Shown here one piece after another: positions 19,103-29,108 of a stretch of DNA of 64,000 nt (the stretch's first letter is position 1; the number at the start of each line of letters is the position of its first letter). The stretch covers positions 1-64,000 of the forward strand of contig NZ_JADFCO010000061.1 of NCBI RefSeq assembly GCF_015356755.1, read 5' to 3'. The notes beneath the pieces were generated by a model. It saw only the letters and a list, made by a program, of their open reading frames with translations. It was not told where the DNA came from and did not search any database. The translations under genes were made by a program, and so were the position numbers. This stretch comes from Nonlabens antarcticus. GTDB lineage: Bacteria; Bacteroidota; Bacteroidia; Flavobacteriales; Flavobacteriaceae.

Positions 19103-21562
19103 TTAGCCTTGAAATTCAAAATCTTCGCCATTATCATCTCCACCGCGATTGTTTTCATTTCTTTTCTTTTGATTGAATCTATAAGTGAAAGCTAGAGTGA
19201 TCTGACGTTCTCTATATTGAAATCTGCTAGCAGAAATAAAATCATCCGTTCTAGTAGTTCCTTCTCTTTTTCTAGAATTAAATAGATCACTAACATTAAT
19301 TGTTAGGGAGGCTTTATCCTTTAAAATGTCCTTACTGGCGGCTAGGTTTACGGTTGTTATGGCATTATTAGTCCCTTGTGAATCTTCTGATGCTCCACGA
19401 TAATTAATTCTTGCTTGAAAATCAATTTTTGCGGGTAAACTTATTTTCTGATTCAATCGAGCAGAATAACTAGTATTTATGAAATCAAAATTTTCATCTT
19501 GGAATTCAGGGTCGTTCATGATTTCACCGTTGTTCTCTACTCTAAATAAATTGAAATCAGAGTTGATAGTCCACCATTTGACTGGATTATAAGTCAATGT
19601 AAACTCAAATCCTAAGCGATCTTGAGTGGAAAGATTGATAGGAAACCTTCTTATTACGGGATCACCTTTTGAGGTAATCTCTCCCGTAGGCTGTTGAATG
19701 AATTGAAAGTTATCTGTACTGCGGTTAAAATATATTGAGGTGCTCAAAGTTAATTTTGACCAGCGTTTTAAATAACCTAAATCGAGGGCATTAGAAAAAG
19801 CAGGGTCTAGGTCTACATTCCCTTGAAATACATTTGATTCACTAGACCTACTTGGAAATGGGTTTAGAAAACGTCCGCGAGGTCTATTAACGCGGCGGCT
19901 ATATCCTAACGTTATATTTTCTCCATCTTGTAATTCATATCCTAGATTAACGGTGGGAAATAAACTTGAATAACTTTTAGTATCACTGCTATTAGTAGTT
20001 TCCTGGTTGATGTTCACATTAGTTTGTTCAAATCTTAATCCACCCAATACAGAAATCTTACCAAATTCTTGACCATACTGACCGTAAACAGCATTTACGA
20101 ATTCTTCATAACTGAAGGTATTGTTTAAGCCTAAATCAGGAGTTAATGGTATGTTGGGAAAATCTGCACTTTCTTCAAGAAAAAAGCTATTTGTTATATC
20201 ACGATAGTTACCTCGATATCCTGCTTCATATTGAATGTTTTCTCCCACAGGCTTTTCCCAGTCGACTTGCAATAATGCTTCAGTCTCATCCTCGGTTTCA
20301 AACACTCGTTCTGTATCAGTATTTGTATTAGAAGCAAGGGAGAACTCGGTAATGTTCTGCGGCTTTTCCTCATTGGAAATAGAATATTGTGAGTTAATGG
20401 AAAGCTTTTGGCCATTATCATCTAATTCACTATCATATCTTAAGGAGAACTGTATGTCGTTTTCTTTTTCTTCCTCTTGTTGCCTTCTAAAACTATTCTC
20501 TTCTACATTAGTAATATATTTTATTCTGCGAATACTATTGGTAGTTAAATCATCATCTTTTCCAAATCGATAGACTAAATTTCCAACGATGCTGCTTTGG
20601 TCATTAATAAAATATTCTGCACCTAGACTGGTAAAGTAATTTCTTCCAATCCTGTCAAAGTTTCTATCTTCAGATACAAAAGCATTTGAATTTGCGGCAC
20701 CACCATTAGGAAATAGATATGAGGTTTCAGAAGACGCATTTCCAGGAGATGTGCGATAGCTATATCCCGTATTGGTAAATAGATTCCATTTTTCGGTTCT
20801 GTAATTTCCATTGAGAGAAGCTCCAAATTGCTCTGGATATCCAGTACTTAGATTTACCGAGCCATTAAATCCTTGTAAACGATTTTTTCTTAAAATAATA
20901 TTGAGAATACCAGCCGTTCCTTCCGCATCATAACGAGCACTAGGTGATGTTATCACTTCGATTTTCTCAATAGCTTCTGCGGGAATCTGTCTCAAGGCTT
21001 CTGCACCATTGAAACCTACAAGAGCACTAGGTCGCCCATCGATAAGAATACGTACATTTTCATTCCCTCTTAGAGAAACATTTCCTTCTACATCCACTTG
21101 AACGGATGGCACATTATCCAGTACATCGCTAACTGTTCCACCGCGCACGGTTAGATCCTTTCCTATATTATATATTTTTTTATCCAGTCTCAAATCGACA
21201 GTTGTTTTTTCTGCTACAACTACAGCTGCTTCGAGATTTGAAATATCTTGTTCCATAATGATGGTACCAAAATCGATGTTTTCTTTCACTTCAACATTGT
21301 TGCGCACAACTGGTTTAAAGGATATAAATTCCCACTTTAGGGTGTATGTACCTGGACTCACGAGAATCTTATAGTTCCCGTTAAGATCTGTGATTCCTCC
21401 TTGTGGAGATTTATTAGGATCATTACTTAATAATGATACAGTAGCAAATTCTAGAGGGGTTTGGGTTGTTTTATCGAGGAGCTTTCCAGTTACCTGAATT
21501 GTTTCTTGTGCATACAAGCAAATGGATAAAAACAAGAATAAAATAGAGAGTGAATGTTTCAT
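19103..21562 (-). CDS. TonB-receptor-like outer-membrane protein with carboxypeptidase-like domain
   Basis: A protein of 819 residues from the ATG at 21562; a longer start at 21604 would add 14 residues ahead of an otherwise clean signal peptide (MKHSLSILFLFLS). The order is signal peptide, carboxypeptidase-like regulatory domain (about 20-105), a TonB-dependent receptor plug (VVVAEKTTVDLRL to about 220), and a long barrel of the OMP_b-brl_3 type ending in FTYRFNQ and a charged tail. There is no SusD partner nearby, so uptake of a siderophore, peptide or small molecule is more likely than a polysaccharide utilisation system. Substrate unknown. Confidence 0.8.
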   Translation of the reverse strand: MKHSLSILFLFLSICLYAQETIQVTGKLLDKTTQTPLEFATVSLLSNDPNKSPQGGITDLNGNYKILVSPGTYTLKWEFISFKPVVRNNVEVKENIDFGTIIMEQDISNLEAAVVVAEKTTVDLRLDKKIYNIGKDLTVRGGTVSDVLDNVPSVQVDVEGNVSLRGNENVRILIDGRPSALVGFNGAEALRQIPAEAIEKIEVITSPSARYDAEGTAGILNIILRKNRLQGFNGSVNLSTGYPEQFGASLNGNYRTEKWNLFTNTGYSYRTSPGNASSETSYLFPNGGAANSNAFVSEDRNFDRIGRNYFTSLGAEYFINDQSSIVGNLVYRFGKDDDLTTNSIRRIKYITNVEENSFRRQQEEEKENDIQFSLRYDSELDDNGQKLSINSQYSISNEEKPQNITEFSLASNTNTDTERVFETEDETEALLQVDWEKPVGENIQYEAGYRGNYRDITNSFFLEESADFPNIPLTPDLGLNNTFSYEEFVNAVYGQYGQEFGKISVLGGLRFEQTNVNINQETTNSSDTKSYSSLFPTVNLGYELQDGENITLGYSRRVNRPRGRFLNPFPSRSSESNVFQGNVDLDPAFSNALDLGYLKRWSKLTLSTSIYFNRSTDNFQFIQQPTGEITSKGDPVIRRFPINLSTQDRLGFEFTLTYNPVKWWTINSDFNLFRVENNGEIMNDPEFQDENFDFINTSYSARLNQKISLPAKIDFQARINYRGASEDSQGTNNAITTVNLAASKDILKDKASLTINVSDLFNSRKREGTTRTDDFISASRFQYRERQITLAFTYRFNQKKRNENNRGGDDNGEDFEFQG

Positions 21563-21677
21563 GAGAGATTTGGTCTTTAATTTTTGACCATCAAAAAACA
21601 TCAAGGTTTAATCTATGATTGTTAACTTTAAGTGAAATCAAAAAAGCATGTCTTAAAACGCTGTTAACGAATTCAGC

Positions 21678-22784
21678 CTACAATTGATCAGATGGCTTTT
21701 CTTGTCCTGCGTCCATCAAAAATGCTTTAAGAAAGGCGTCTAGATCGCCATTTAAAACCGCATCTACATTTCCGGTTTCATGACCAGTTCGAACGTCTTT
21801 AATCAACTTATAAGGATGTAGTACATAATTGCGTATTTGGGAACCCCATTCGATCTTCATTTTTCCCGATTCAATCTCATCGCGCGCCGCATTCTGTTTT
21901 TGTAACTCAATCTCGTAAAGTTGAGACTTTAACATCTGCATTGCCTTTTCTCGGTTTTCTAATTGGGATCTTGTTTCAGAATTATGAATAACAATTCCCG
22001 ATGGATGGTGGGTTAGAATGGCTTTAGTTTCCACCTTATTCACATTCTGTCCACCAGCACCACTGGATCTTGCAAATTCCCAAGAGATATCTGCAGGATT
22101 TATGTCAATCTCAATCGTATCATCCGCTAGCGGGTATACATAAACAGATGCAAAGGAGGTATGGCGCTTCCCATTGGAATCAAATGGAGACATGCGTACC
22201 AATCTGTGAACGCCATTTTCACCTTTTAACCATCCAAAACCATAATCTCCCTCAATCTCAATAGTCACTGTTTTGATACCTGCCACATCACCAGCCTGAA
22301 AGTTGAGCTCTTTAACTTTAAAACCGTTTTTCTCTGCCCACATCATGTACATGCGCATCAGCATTTCTGCCCAGTCACAGGATTCCGTTCCACCAGCTCC
22401 GGCAGTTATTTGTAGAACAGCGCTGAAATCGTCGCCTTCATTGGACAGCATGTTTTTGAACTCCAATTTATCCACCAGCTCAAATGCGGCATTGTATTTA
22501 TTGGTCACATCCTCTTCGGTAGCCTCTTTTTCCTTGTAGAATTCGTAAAGCACTTCCAGATCTTCACCTAGCGTTAAAGCCATCGCATAATCTGTTGTCC
22601 ATGCCTTTTTATTACGTAGGATTTTCATGGTCGCTTCAGCTTCCTTAGAGTTGTTCCAAAAATCTGGTGAAAATGTTTTCTCCTCTAGATTCCTGATTTC
22701 AATCTCCTTAGACTCAATTTGCAGATAGTCTTTCAACGCTTTGGTACGTTCTTGTAATTGCGCGATATGGTCTGCTGTAATCAT
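21678..22784 (-). CDS. prfB: Peptide chain release factor 2
   Basis: A 368-residue class I release factor that recognises UGA and UAA. The SPF anticodon-like motif is in RMSPFDSNG, and the catalytic GGQ is in SSGAGGQNVNKVE. The reading frame is continuous from MITADH through KDYLQIES, the point where many bacteria have an in-frame UGA and a programmed +1 shift. This gene therefore appears to lack frameshift autoregulation. It stands alone downstream of the barrel gene on the same strand. Confidence 0.95.
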   Translation of the reverse strand: MITADHIAQLQERTKALKDYLQIESKEIEIRNLEEKTFSPDFWNNSKEAEATMKILRNKKAWTTDYAMALTLGEDLEVLYEFYKEKEATEEDVTNKYNAAFELVDKLEFKNMLSNEGDDFSAVLQITAGAGGTESCDWAEMLMRMYMMWAEKNGFKVKELNFQAGDVAGIKTVTIEIEGDYGFGWLKGENGVHRLVRMSPFDSNGKRHTSFASVYVYPLADDTIEIDINPADISWEFARSSGAGGQNVNKVETKAILTHHPSGIVIHNSETRSQLENREKAMQMLKSQLYEIELQKQNAARDEIESGKMKIEWGSQIRNYVLHPYKLIKDVRTGHETGNVDAVLNGDLDAFLKAFLMDAGQEKPSDQL

Positions 22785-22840
22785 AGATTGGAAAGATTTA
22801 GGAGCACAAAAATACGGCTTAAATCTGTGTATTAGTAAAG

Positions 22841-23220
22841 AATTGCCACCGCTGCCCTTACCCTAAAGGGAGCCATCGCGCTAATTATTTGTGGGTAAAC
22901 GCTTTGTTTAATGTTTCGAATTAGAAAGCCCACCCTTTAGGGCTGGGGCAAGGTTTTCGTATCGTGGAAGAATTGCCACCGCTGCCCTTACCCTAAAGGG
23001 AACCATTGCGCTAATTTTTTGTGGTTAAACGCTATGTTTAATGTTTCAAATTAGAAAGCCCACCCTTTAGGCCTGGGACAAGGTTTTCGTATCGTGGAAG
23101 AATTGCCACCACTGTCCTTACCCTAAAGGGAGCCATCGCTCTGATTATTTGTGGGTAAACGCTTTGTTTAATGTTTCGAATTAGAAAGCCCACCCTTTAG
23201 GGATGGGGCAAGGTTTTCGG
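22841..23220. repeat. Three tandem 130-bp repeats with internal inverted repeats
   Basis: Units start at 22841, 22971 and 23101, each with AATTGCCACC. Units 1 and 2 are exactly 130 bp, and unit 3 stops after the GGTTTTCG near 23219. They differ by scattered substitutions only. Inside each unit an arm containing ACCCTAAAGGG near the left end pairs with CCCTTTAGGG near the right end, so a transcript or single strand could fold into a long hairpin. No open frame spans them. They fill the space between prfB and the DUF559 nuclease gene. Confidence 0.9.
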
Positions 23221-23262
23221 CCACTGAATGATCTGAAGGAATTGCTGGCGCACGGATACTGC

Positions 23263-23655
23263 CTATGGAAGGTTATCGCGCAGTATGGAGTTAATGCGTT
23301 CAACAACACGCTCTAGATCGTCCGTTATCTCACTATTCTTAAATCGGATTTCTGAGATTCCAAGATCTTGGAGGTATGCAGTCCGTACTTTATCCTTCAC
23401 ATTCCGCTCCTGTGTTAAATGGTAACCGCCATCGATTTCTATACTTAAGCGGATTCTATGACAGTAGAAATCGAGAATATATCCCGCAATGGGATGCTGT
23501 CTGCGGAATTTGAAACTTAGTGGTTTTGTTTTAACATAATCCCACAAAATCACTTCAGCTGGGGTCATGGATACCCGCAGTTTTTCTGCATTTCTGAAAA
23601 TGGTGGGCGACGCTCGGCTGTGCATTCCGGTTCTTTTCAAATCGTCGTCTTCCAT
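23263..23655 (-). CDS. DUF559 endonuclease-like protein
   Basis: A 130-residue protein of the DUF559 family, related to very-short-patch-repair (Vsr) nucleases with the PD-(D/E)XK fold. Recognisable parts are MTPAEVILWDYVK, FRRQHPIAGYILDFYC with the first acidic residue, and LSIEIDGGYH with the catalytic E-x-D. A C-terminal helix (LERVVERINSIL) is usual. It reads away from prfB but ends beside three 130-bp repeats. Such genes are scattered in Bacteroidota genomes with no known role. Substrate and activity are unproven. Confidence 0.8.
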   Translation of the reverse strand: MEDDDLKRTGMHSRASPTIFRNAEKLRVSMTPAEVILWDYVKTKPLSFKFRRQHPIAGYILDFYCHRIRLSIEIDGGYHLTQERNVKDKVRTAYLQDLGISEIRFKNSEITDDLERVVERINSILRDNLP

Positions 23656-23874
23656 AATTTATTCTGAAATGTAGCTGCATTTTTATCTCAAGCAATCAGC
23701 AGGGACATAAGTATTAACTCAATAGCTTGTCAAATAGACTATTGAATAATCAGTAAGATAGGTTTTTCGTGTTTATAATGAGCATAGAGCAACTTGACTT
23801 AAGTCTGGTTTTGGAAATTTGCTTGTTATATTTGTTGCAAATGTTCCCGTTGTTTATCCGCTTTCTTTTGAGTT

Positions 23875-23890
23875 CGCTTTCGCGAAAGCG
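23875..23890. repeat. CGCTTTCGCGAAAGCG palindrome, copy 6
   Basis: Perfect copy 28 bp upstream of the threonine aldolase start. Confidence 0.95.
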
Positions 23891-23918
23891 AAATAACTTC
23901 AAACCCTAAACAAAATCC

Positions 23919-24935
23919 ATGATCGATTTAAGAAGTGATACCGTTACAAAACCTAGTCCTGCGATGCTTGAGGCGATGTTTCATGCAGAAGTGGGCGATG
24001 ATGTTTATAAGGAAGATCCATCGGTAAACGAGCTGGAACGTAGGGTTGCGGAGATGTTTGGGATGGATGATGCGTTATTTTTCCCTACCGGAACCATGGC
24101 AAATCAGGCTGCGATTAAAATGCATACTCAACCTGGCGAGCAATTGATATGTGACAAATACGCCCATGTTTATAATTATGAAGGCGGTGGCGTTTCCTTT
24201 AACAGCGGCGTGTCTTGTAAATTATTGGACGGTTCACGCGGGATGGTTACTGCAGCCCAAGTGGAGGAAGCGATCAATCCGCCAGATTTTTATCACAGCC
24301 CATTGACGACATTGGTCTGTCTGGAAAATACGACCAATAAAGGCGGTGGTGCCTGTTATGATTGGGAAACTGTAAAAGAAATCAAAGCGGTTTGTGTGAA
24401 GCATGGTCTAGGATTGCACTTGGACGGCGCACGTTTGTGGAATGCAATCGTAAAAACCAATCAAGATCCGAAAGAATACGGTGAATTATTTGACACAGTT
24501 TCCGTTTGTTTTTCTAAGGGAATGGGAACGCCGCTAGGAACTGTTTTGACTGGTAAGAACCCGCTCATGAAAAAAGCAATGCGAGTTCGCAAGGTCTTGG
24601 GTGGCGGAATGCGACAGACCGGATTCATGGCCGCCGCTGCATTATATGCACTCGACAATAATATGGATCGCCTCAATGAAGACCACAGAAAAGCAACCGA
24701 ATTAGGAACTTTTCTACAATCCCAATCTTGGGTCAAAAAAGTAGAATCTGTAGAAACAAATATTGTCATTTTTGAAGTAACTGATGAGAAATCAGTCAGC
24801 GACTATTGCAAGAAACATGATTTTATAATCAGTAATATGGGACAGGGAAAATTAAGGCTTGTCACACATCTAGATTATACAGACAATCAGCATGCGAAGT
24901 TTATGGAAGTAATGGAAAAGTTTAGGGGAGAATAA
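23919..24935 (+). CDS. Low-specificity L-threonine aldolase
   Basis: A 338-residue fold-type I PLP enzyme that splits L-threonine or L-allo-threonine into glycine and acetaldehyde. The N-terminus MIDLRSDTVTKP is diagnostic for the family, as are FPTGTMANQ and the PLP lysine in VSVCFSKGMGTPLG. Length is normal. It is monocistronic, with palindrome copy 6 just upstream and repeat-rich non-coding DNA downstream. ltaE would be the usual symbol, but stereospecificity cannot be told from sequence. Confidence 0.9.
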   Translation: MIDLRSDTVTKPSPAMLEAMFHAEVGDDVYKEDPSVNELERRVAEMFGMDDALFFPTGTMANQAAIKMHTQPGEQLICDKYAHVYNYEGGGVSFNSGVSCKLLDGSRGMVTAAQVEEAINPPDFYHSPLTTLVCLENTTNKGGGACYDWETVKEIKAVCVKHGLGLHLDGARLWNAIVKTNQDPKEYGELFDTVSVCFSKGMGTPLGTVLTGKNPLMKKAMRVRKVLGGGMRQTGFMAAAALYALDNNMDRLNEDHRKATELGTFLQSQSWVKKVESVETNIVIFEVTDEKSVSDYCKKHDFIISNMGQGKLRLVTHLDYTDNQHAKFMEVMEKFRGE

Positions 24936-24980
24936 CTAAGAGTTTAGATTATTAATTAGGTATCATGAAAACTTATCATA

Positions 24981-25020
24981 ATTGTCACCCTGAATTCATT
25001 TCAGGGTCTCCCGTGACAAT
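24981..25020. repeat. Nested inverted repeat (dispersed-repeat-like)
   Basis: The outer arms ATTGTCAC and GTGACAAT enclose an inner pair, CCCTGAA and TTCAGGG. A related fragment (TGAATTTAGCATGACAA) follows near 25147. This resembles short intergenic palindromes dispersed in Bacteroidota genomes. The rest of 24936-25243 holds no gene that I can see. Confidence 0.6.
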
Positions 25021-25243
25021 ATTTTGAATCCATCACACGCAGGATTTCAACTTACTAGAATGCTTATACCTTCCTGCTCACATCAAATTTAGGAATCAAA
25101 TTGAAGAGATGCATAAATACTGAATACCGATAAATTCAGCACAAGATGAATTTAGCATGACAAAATTTAGTTACCTAAAAACTCCCTACCCCTAGATATG
25201 TCTCGCAAATCCAGATTGTAACTAGAGGATTTTTTTTAATTTT

Positions 25244-25290
25244 ACCTCATACCTCATACCTCATACCTCATACCTCATACCTCATACCTG
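25244..25290. repeat. Tandem heptamer repeat (ACCTCAT)n
   Basis: Six complete ACCTCAT units plus a partial seventh, just downstream of the ybaB stop codon. It is a simple-sequence tract open to slippage. Confidence 0.95.
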
Positions 25291-25308
25291 AAATCTCATG
25301 CTAAAATC

Positions 25309-25632
25309 CTACTTAAACATATCCAGCCCTGGAATATTAGGCATTCCCTCTGATGCTACTGCAGCAAGTTCTTTATCGTAGATCTCTGAAGCACGATTCA
25401 GAGCTTTGTTGAGGTTTAGAATCAAATAATCTTCCAGTTGTTCTTTGTCTTCCAGCAATTCATCTGCAATATTGATGGATTTTATCTGTCGGTCTGCAGT
25501 TACAGTGATGTCGATGAGGCCATCGCTTGATTTCTCATCAATTAATACGGTACTCATTCTTTTTTTGGTTTCTTCTACTTTTTGTTGGGTTTCTTTAAGC
25601 TTGCCCATCATTCCCATCATATCTCCTAACAT
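25309..25632 (-). CDS. YbaB/EbfC-family nucleoid-associated protein
   Basis: A 107-residue DNA-binding protein of the YbaB/EbfC family, which forms tweezer-like dimers. The N-terminal helix is [20 protein letters not shown], and the beta-sheet segment [18 protein letters not shown] and the final helix match the family. It is not next to dnaX or recR here, its common partners in other phyla. A heptamer tract follows its stop. Confidence 0.85.
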   Translation of the reverse strand: MLGDMMGMMGKLKETQQKVEETKKRMSTVLIDEKSSDGLIDITVTADRQIKSINIADELLEDKEQLEDYLILNLNKALNRASEIYDKELAAVASEGMPNIPGLDMFK

Positions 25633-25740
25633 AGTCTCTAATTTTATTGTTATTTAGCAAAAATAAGAACTAACCAGAATCTACAGCATCTCTTTAGGTT
25701 GATTATCTTGCGCCCCAAATTTAGCCGACTCAAATTCCCT

Positions 25741-27795
25741 ATGGATATTAAAGCCCCAAAAGCCCAAAAAGTACCCCACACACACGAGATTCACGGACAC
25801 AAACGTCATGATAACTACCACTGGATGAAGGAGCGCGACGCGCCTGAAGTGATTAGTTATTTGAATGAGGAAAATGAGTATTACGAGAAGATGACTGCTA
25901 ACACTGCAGATCTTAAGGAATCTTTATTTGAAGAAATTAAAGGCAGATTAAAGGAAGACGATGAGTCGGTTCCTTATTTATACAATGGCTACTGGTATTT
26001 TACCAAAATGGAAATAGGCGAATCCTATCCTTATTATTACCGCCGCAAAGATGACACAGACCATACAGAACTACTTTTCAATGTGAATGACATGGCCACA
26101 GGTCATGAATTCTTCAAGCTTTCTGGTATCAATATTTCGCCTAACAATAATCTAGTTGCTTATGGTATTGATGCCGTGGGCCGCAGGGAATATTCGCTAT
26201 TCGTAAAGAATTTGGAAACAGGCGAAATAAAAGCAGATGCCGTTCTGGGAACTACGGGAAGTTCTGTGTGGGCAAACGATAATTACACCCTATTTTTTGT
26301 ACGTCAAGATCCCAAGACCTTGAGAGCTAATAAAATCTTCAAATACAGTCTGGATCAGAATGTCAATGATGCGGCTGTTATTTTTGAAGAGAAGGAAGAT
26401 ACGTTTAACTGCTTCGTTTATAAAACGATGTCAGAGCGCTATATCATGATCAAATCGTCTTCCACCTTAAGCGATGAGATACAATATATCGACGCAAGCC
26501 AGCCGGACAGTACCTTCAAAATGATTCAGGAACGCCAGCCAGAGATGGAGTATAGTGTTTCGCATTATGGCGATCATTTTTACATCATGACAAATGCTGA
26601 TGGTGCCACTAACTTCAAAGTAATGCAGACTCCCATTGAGAGCCCACAAATGGAGCATTGGGTGGATTTGATCAAGCACGACCCTGCGTCTTTATTGGAA
26701 GATCTTGATATTTTCAAAGAATTCATGGTAATTACAGATCGGTTTAACGGTTTGAATAGGATCAGGATCAAGTCTTGGGATGGTACCGTGGATTATTTCT
26801 TGCCATTTACTAGCGAAACCTACACCGCGATGACGAGTGCAAATTTTCAGTTTGATTCTGAATTGTTGCGTTACAGTTATAACTCGCTAACCATGCCGCC
26901 GTCCGTTATTGAGTTCAATATGCGCACTAAGGAAGAAGTGATTCTGAAGACACAAACCATTGAAGATCCTGATTTTAATCCGGATGATTATGCTTCAGAA
27001 CGGGTGTGGGCCACGGCTGCAGATGGTGTCCAGATCCCTATTAGTCTGGTATACAGAAAGGACCAACGCAAGGCAGATGGGAACCCTTTGTTGCAGTATG
27101 GTTATGGAAGTTATGGCCACACGATTGATCCCTACTTCTCGATTTCTAGACTCAGTTTGTTGAATCGCGGTTTTGTTTTTGCGATTTCGCATGTGCGCGG
27201 TGGAGAATATTTGGGTCGCGAATGGTACGAGCAGGGCAAGATGTTCCAGAAAATGAACACGTTTACAGATTTTGTGGCTTGTGGGGAATATTTGGTCGAT
27301 AACGCTTTCGCGAAAGCGGGACACCTATACGCATCAGGTGGATCTGCAGGAGGATTATTGATGGGAGCGATCATGAATCTAGCGCCGCAATTATACAACG
27401 GGATTTTGAGCGCTGTACCATTTGTGGACGTTGTGAGCACCATGCTGGACGATTCCATACCGTTAACAACGGGAGAATATGATGAGTGGGGAAACCCTAA
27501 TAATAAGGACAGTTATGAGTATATGTTGAGCTATTCGCCTTATGATCAAGTGATTGATCAGGAATATCCCAATGTTTTAGTAACAACGGGATATCACGAT
27601 AGCCAGGTGCAATACTGGGAGCCGGCAAAATGGGTCGCGCGGCTAAGAGATCATCAAAAAGGTACTCAAGTCATTCTCTTCAAGACAGATATGACCAGTG
27701 GGCACAGCGGTGCATCTGGTAGGTATGACGCTTTGAAAGAAGTCGCTATCGACTTTGCATTCTTGATCGATCTGGAGGAAAAGTCCAGCAAATAA
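25741..27795 (+). CDS. S9-family oligopeptidase (PtrB/oligopeptidase B-like)
   Basis: A serine peptidase of 684 residues from the ATG at 25741; an upstream TTG at 25699 would add 14 residues that do not belong to the family. It has an N-terminal beta-propeller (residues of about 70-400) and a C-terminal alpha/beta hydrolase domain. The catalytic serine is in SGGSAGGLLMG and the histidine in SGHSGASGR, as in oligopeptidase B and prolyl oligopeptidase. No signal peptide, so it probably acts in the cytoplasm on short peptides. Palindrome copy 7 lies in the hydrolase domain, 30 bp before the serine motif. Confidence 0.9.
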   Translation: MDIKAPKAQKVPHTHEIHGHKRHDNYHWMKERDAPEVISYLNEENEYYEKMTANTADLKESLFEEIKGRLKEDDESVPYLYNGYWYFTKMEIGESYPYYYRRKDDTDHTELLFNVNDMATGHEFFKLSGINISPNNNLVAYGIDAVGRREYSLFVKNLETGEIKADAVLGTTGSSVWANDNYTLFFVRQDPKTLRANKIFKYSLDQNVNDAAVIFEEKEDTFNCFVYKTMSERYIMIKSSSTLSDEIQYIDASQPDSTFKMIQERQPEMEYSVSHYGDHFYIMTNADGATNFKVMQTPIESPQMEHWVDLIKHDPASLLEDLDIFKEFMVITDRFNGLNRIRIKSWDGTVDYFLPFTSETYTAMTSANFQFDSELLRYSYNSLTMPPSVIEFNMRTKEEVILKTQTIEDPDFNPDDYASERVWATAADGVQIPISLVYRKDQRKADGNPLLQYGYGSYGHTIDPYFSISRLSLLNRGFVFAISHVRGGEYLGREWYEQGKMFQKMNTFTDFVACGEYLVDNAFAKAGHLYASGGSAGGLLMGAIMNLAPQLYNGILSAVPFVDVVSTMLDDSIPLTTGEYDEWGNPNNKDSYEYMLSYSPYDQVIDQEYPNVLVTTGYHDSQVQYWEPAKWVARLRDHQKGTQVILFKTDMTSGHSGASGRYDALKEVAIDFAFLIDLEEKSSK
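27303..27318. repeat. CGCTTTCGCGAAAGCG palindrome, copy 7
   Basis: Perfect copy inside the S9 peptidase gene, reading AFAKA just before the catalytic serine motif. Confidence 0.95.
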
Positions 27796-27854
27796 TTAAT
27801 TGTTTAAATTTGCAACGTTTTGGACTTTTTTGAGCCAAAACGAAAACACATTAT

Positions 27855-28895
27855 ATGAGCGGAAAAATTCAAGCGTACAACAATGTTCTTGAGTTGATAG
27901 GAGAAACTCCTCTTATCAAATTATCTAAAACGGTAAAAGGCTTTCCTGGTGATTACTATGCTAAGGTGGAGTCTTTTAATCCTGGACATTCTTCAAAAGA
28001 CCGCATTGCCTTACATATTATAGAGCAGGCAGAAAAGAAAGGAATTTTGAAGCCTGGTGATACGATTATAGAAACGACCTCTGGAAATACGGGTTTTAGT
28101 ATTGCTATGGTGAGCCGTATCAAAGGTTACGATTGCATTCTAGCCGTAAGTTCAAAATCCAGTGCTGACAAGATAGACATGCTCAAATCAATGGGCGCTA
28201 AAGTGTATGTATGTCCAGCACACGTGAGTGCAGATGACCCACGCAGTTATTATGAGGTTGCTAAAAGATTGCACGAAGAAATAAAAGACAGTTTCTACAT
28301 CAATCAATATTTCAACGAATTAAATATTGAAGCACATTATCTAAGTACCGGTCCAGAAATATGGAAACAGACAGCGGGACAAATCACTCATCTAGTGGCC
28401 TGCAGTGGCACCGGTGGAACGATTTCAGGAACGGCAAAATATTTAAAGGAACAGAACCCAGCGATTAAAATTCTGGGAGTAGATGCTTATGGTAGTGTTC
28501 TTAAAAAATACCATGAGACCCAAGAATTCGATAAAAACGAAATTTATCCATATCAAATTGAAGGATTAGGTAAAAATCTAATTCCGTCTGCAACCGATTT
28601 TGATGTGATTGATAGCTTTACCAAGGTAAAAGATGAAGATGCCGCACACATGGCTCGCAAAATCTCACAGACTGAAGGTCTTTTTGTAGGATACACAAGT
28701 GGTGCAGCAATGCAAGCAGTGAAGCAATTGGTCAAGGAAAAGGAATTTGGTGAAGATGCCGTTGTGGTAGTGATTTTTCCAGACCATGGTTCCCGTTATA
28801 TGAGTAAAATTTACAACGATCAATGGATGCAGGATCAGGGATTTTTTGATTCGGTTTCTACAGGAGCAGAGCAGCATATTGAGTATATCAAGTAA
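27855..28895 (+). CDS. PLP-dependent cysteine-synthase-like enzyme, candidate cysteate synthase
   Basis: A 346-residue fold-type II PLP enzyme related to cysteine synthase and cystathionine beta-synthase. The PLP lysine is in [11 protein letters not shown], where CysK and CysM usually read [22 protein letters not shown] and [10 protein letters not shown] are the substrate and phosphate loops. The divergent lysine loop and the neighbouring alpha-oxoamine synthase suggest it makes cysteate, or another sulfur amino acid, rather than cysteine. A clear CysM is encoded at 59856, which also frees this enzyme for a special role. The cysteate assignment is inference from context. A TAAATTTG element at 27805-27812 may be its -7 box. 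Confidence 0.8.
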   Translation: MSGKIQAYNNVLELIGETPLIKLSKTVKGFPGDYYAKVESFNPGHSSKDRIALHIIEQAEKKGILKPGDTIIETTSGNTGFSIAMVSRIKGYDCILAVSSKSSADKIDMLKSMGAKVYVCPAHVSADDPRSYYEVAKRLHEEIKDSFYINQYFNELNIEAHYLSTGPEIWKQTAGQITHLVACSGTGGTISGTAKYLKEQNPAIKILGVDAYGSVLKKYHETQEFDKNEIYPYQIEGLGKNLIPSATDFDVIDSFTKVKDEDAAHMARKISQTEGLFVGYTSGAAMQAVKQLVKEKEFGEDAVVVVIFPDHGSRYMSKIYNDQWMQDQGFFDSVSTGAEQHIEYIK

Positions 28896-29086
28896 ATAGT
28901 CTAATTATTAGTCTTTAAAATATTTACTCTACAACTAGATATTGCGCTCATCTCTTTTATTTGTGAATAATTGCTAGAATATAACCCTGCAATTTACCCT
29001 TTCAAAACACTGATTATCAATACCTTGTTAATATATTCAATGCATCACATGTGTTTTCCTGCATAGGAATTGTGCGTTTATTATCA

Positions 29087-29094
29087 TATCTTTG
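29087..29094 (+). promoter_or_regulatory. Candidate -7 promoter element
   Basis: TATCTTTG matches the Bacteroidota TAnnTTTG element, 15-18 bp before the candidate ATGs at 29109 and 29112. No convincing -33 TTG at the usual distance. Confidence 0.45.
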
Positions 29095-29108
29095 TGTCCT
29101 TAATTTTG

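Noticed and set aside
22841-23220. Possible CRISPR array
   Set aside because: The units are 130 bp, directly abutting and nearly identical along their whole length, with no unique spacers and no cas gene.
25244-25290. Heptamer tract as a CRISPR or phase-variable promoter
   Set aside because: The repeat is a simple 7-bp tract lying downstream of a stop codon, not in a promoter or frame.
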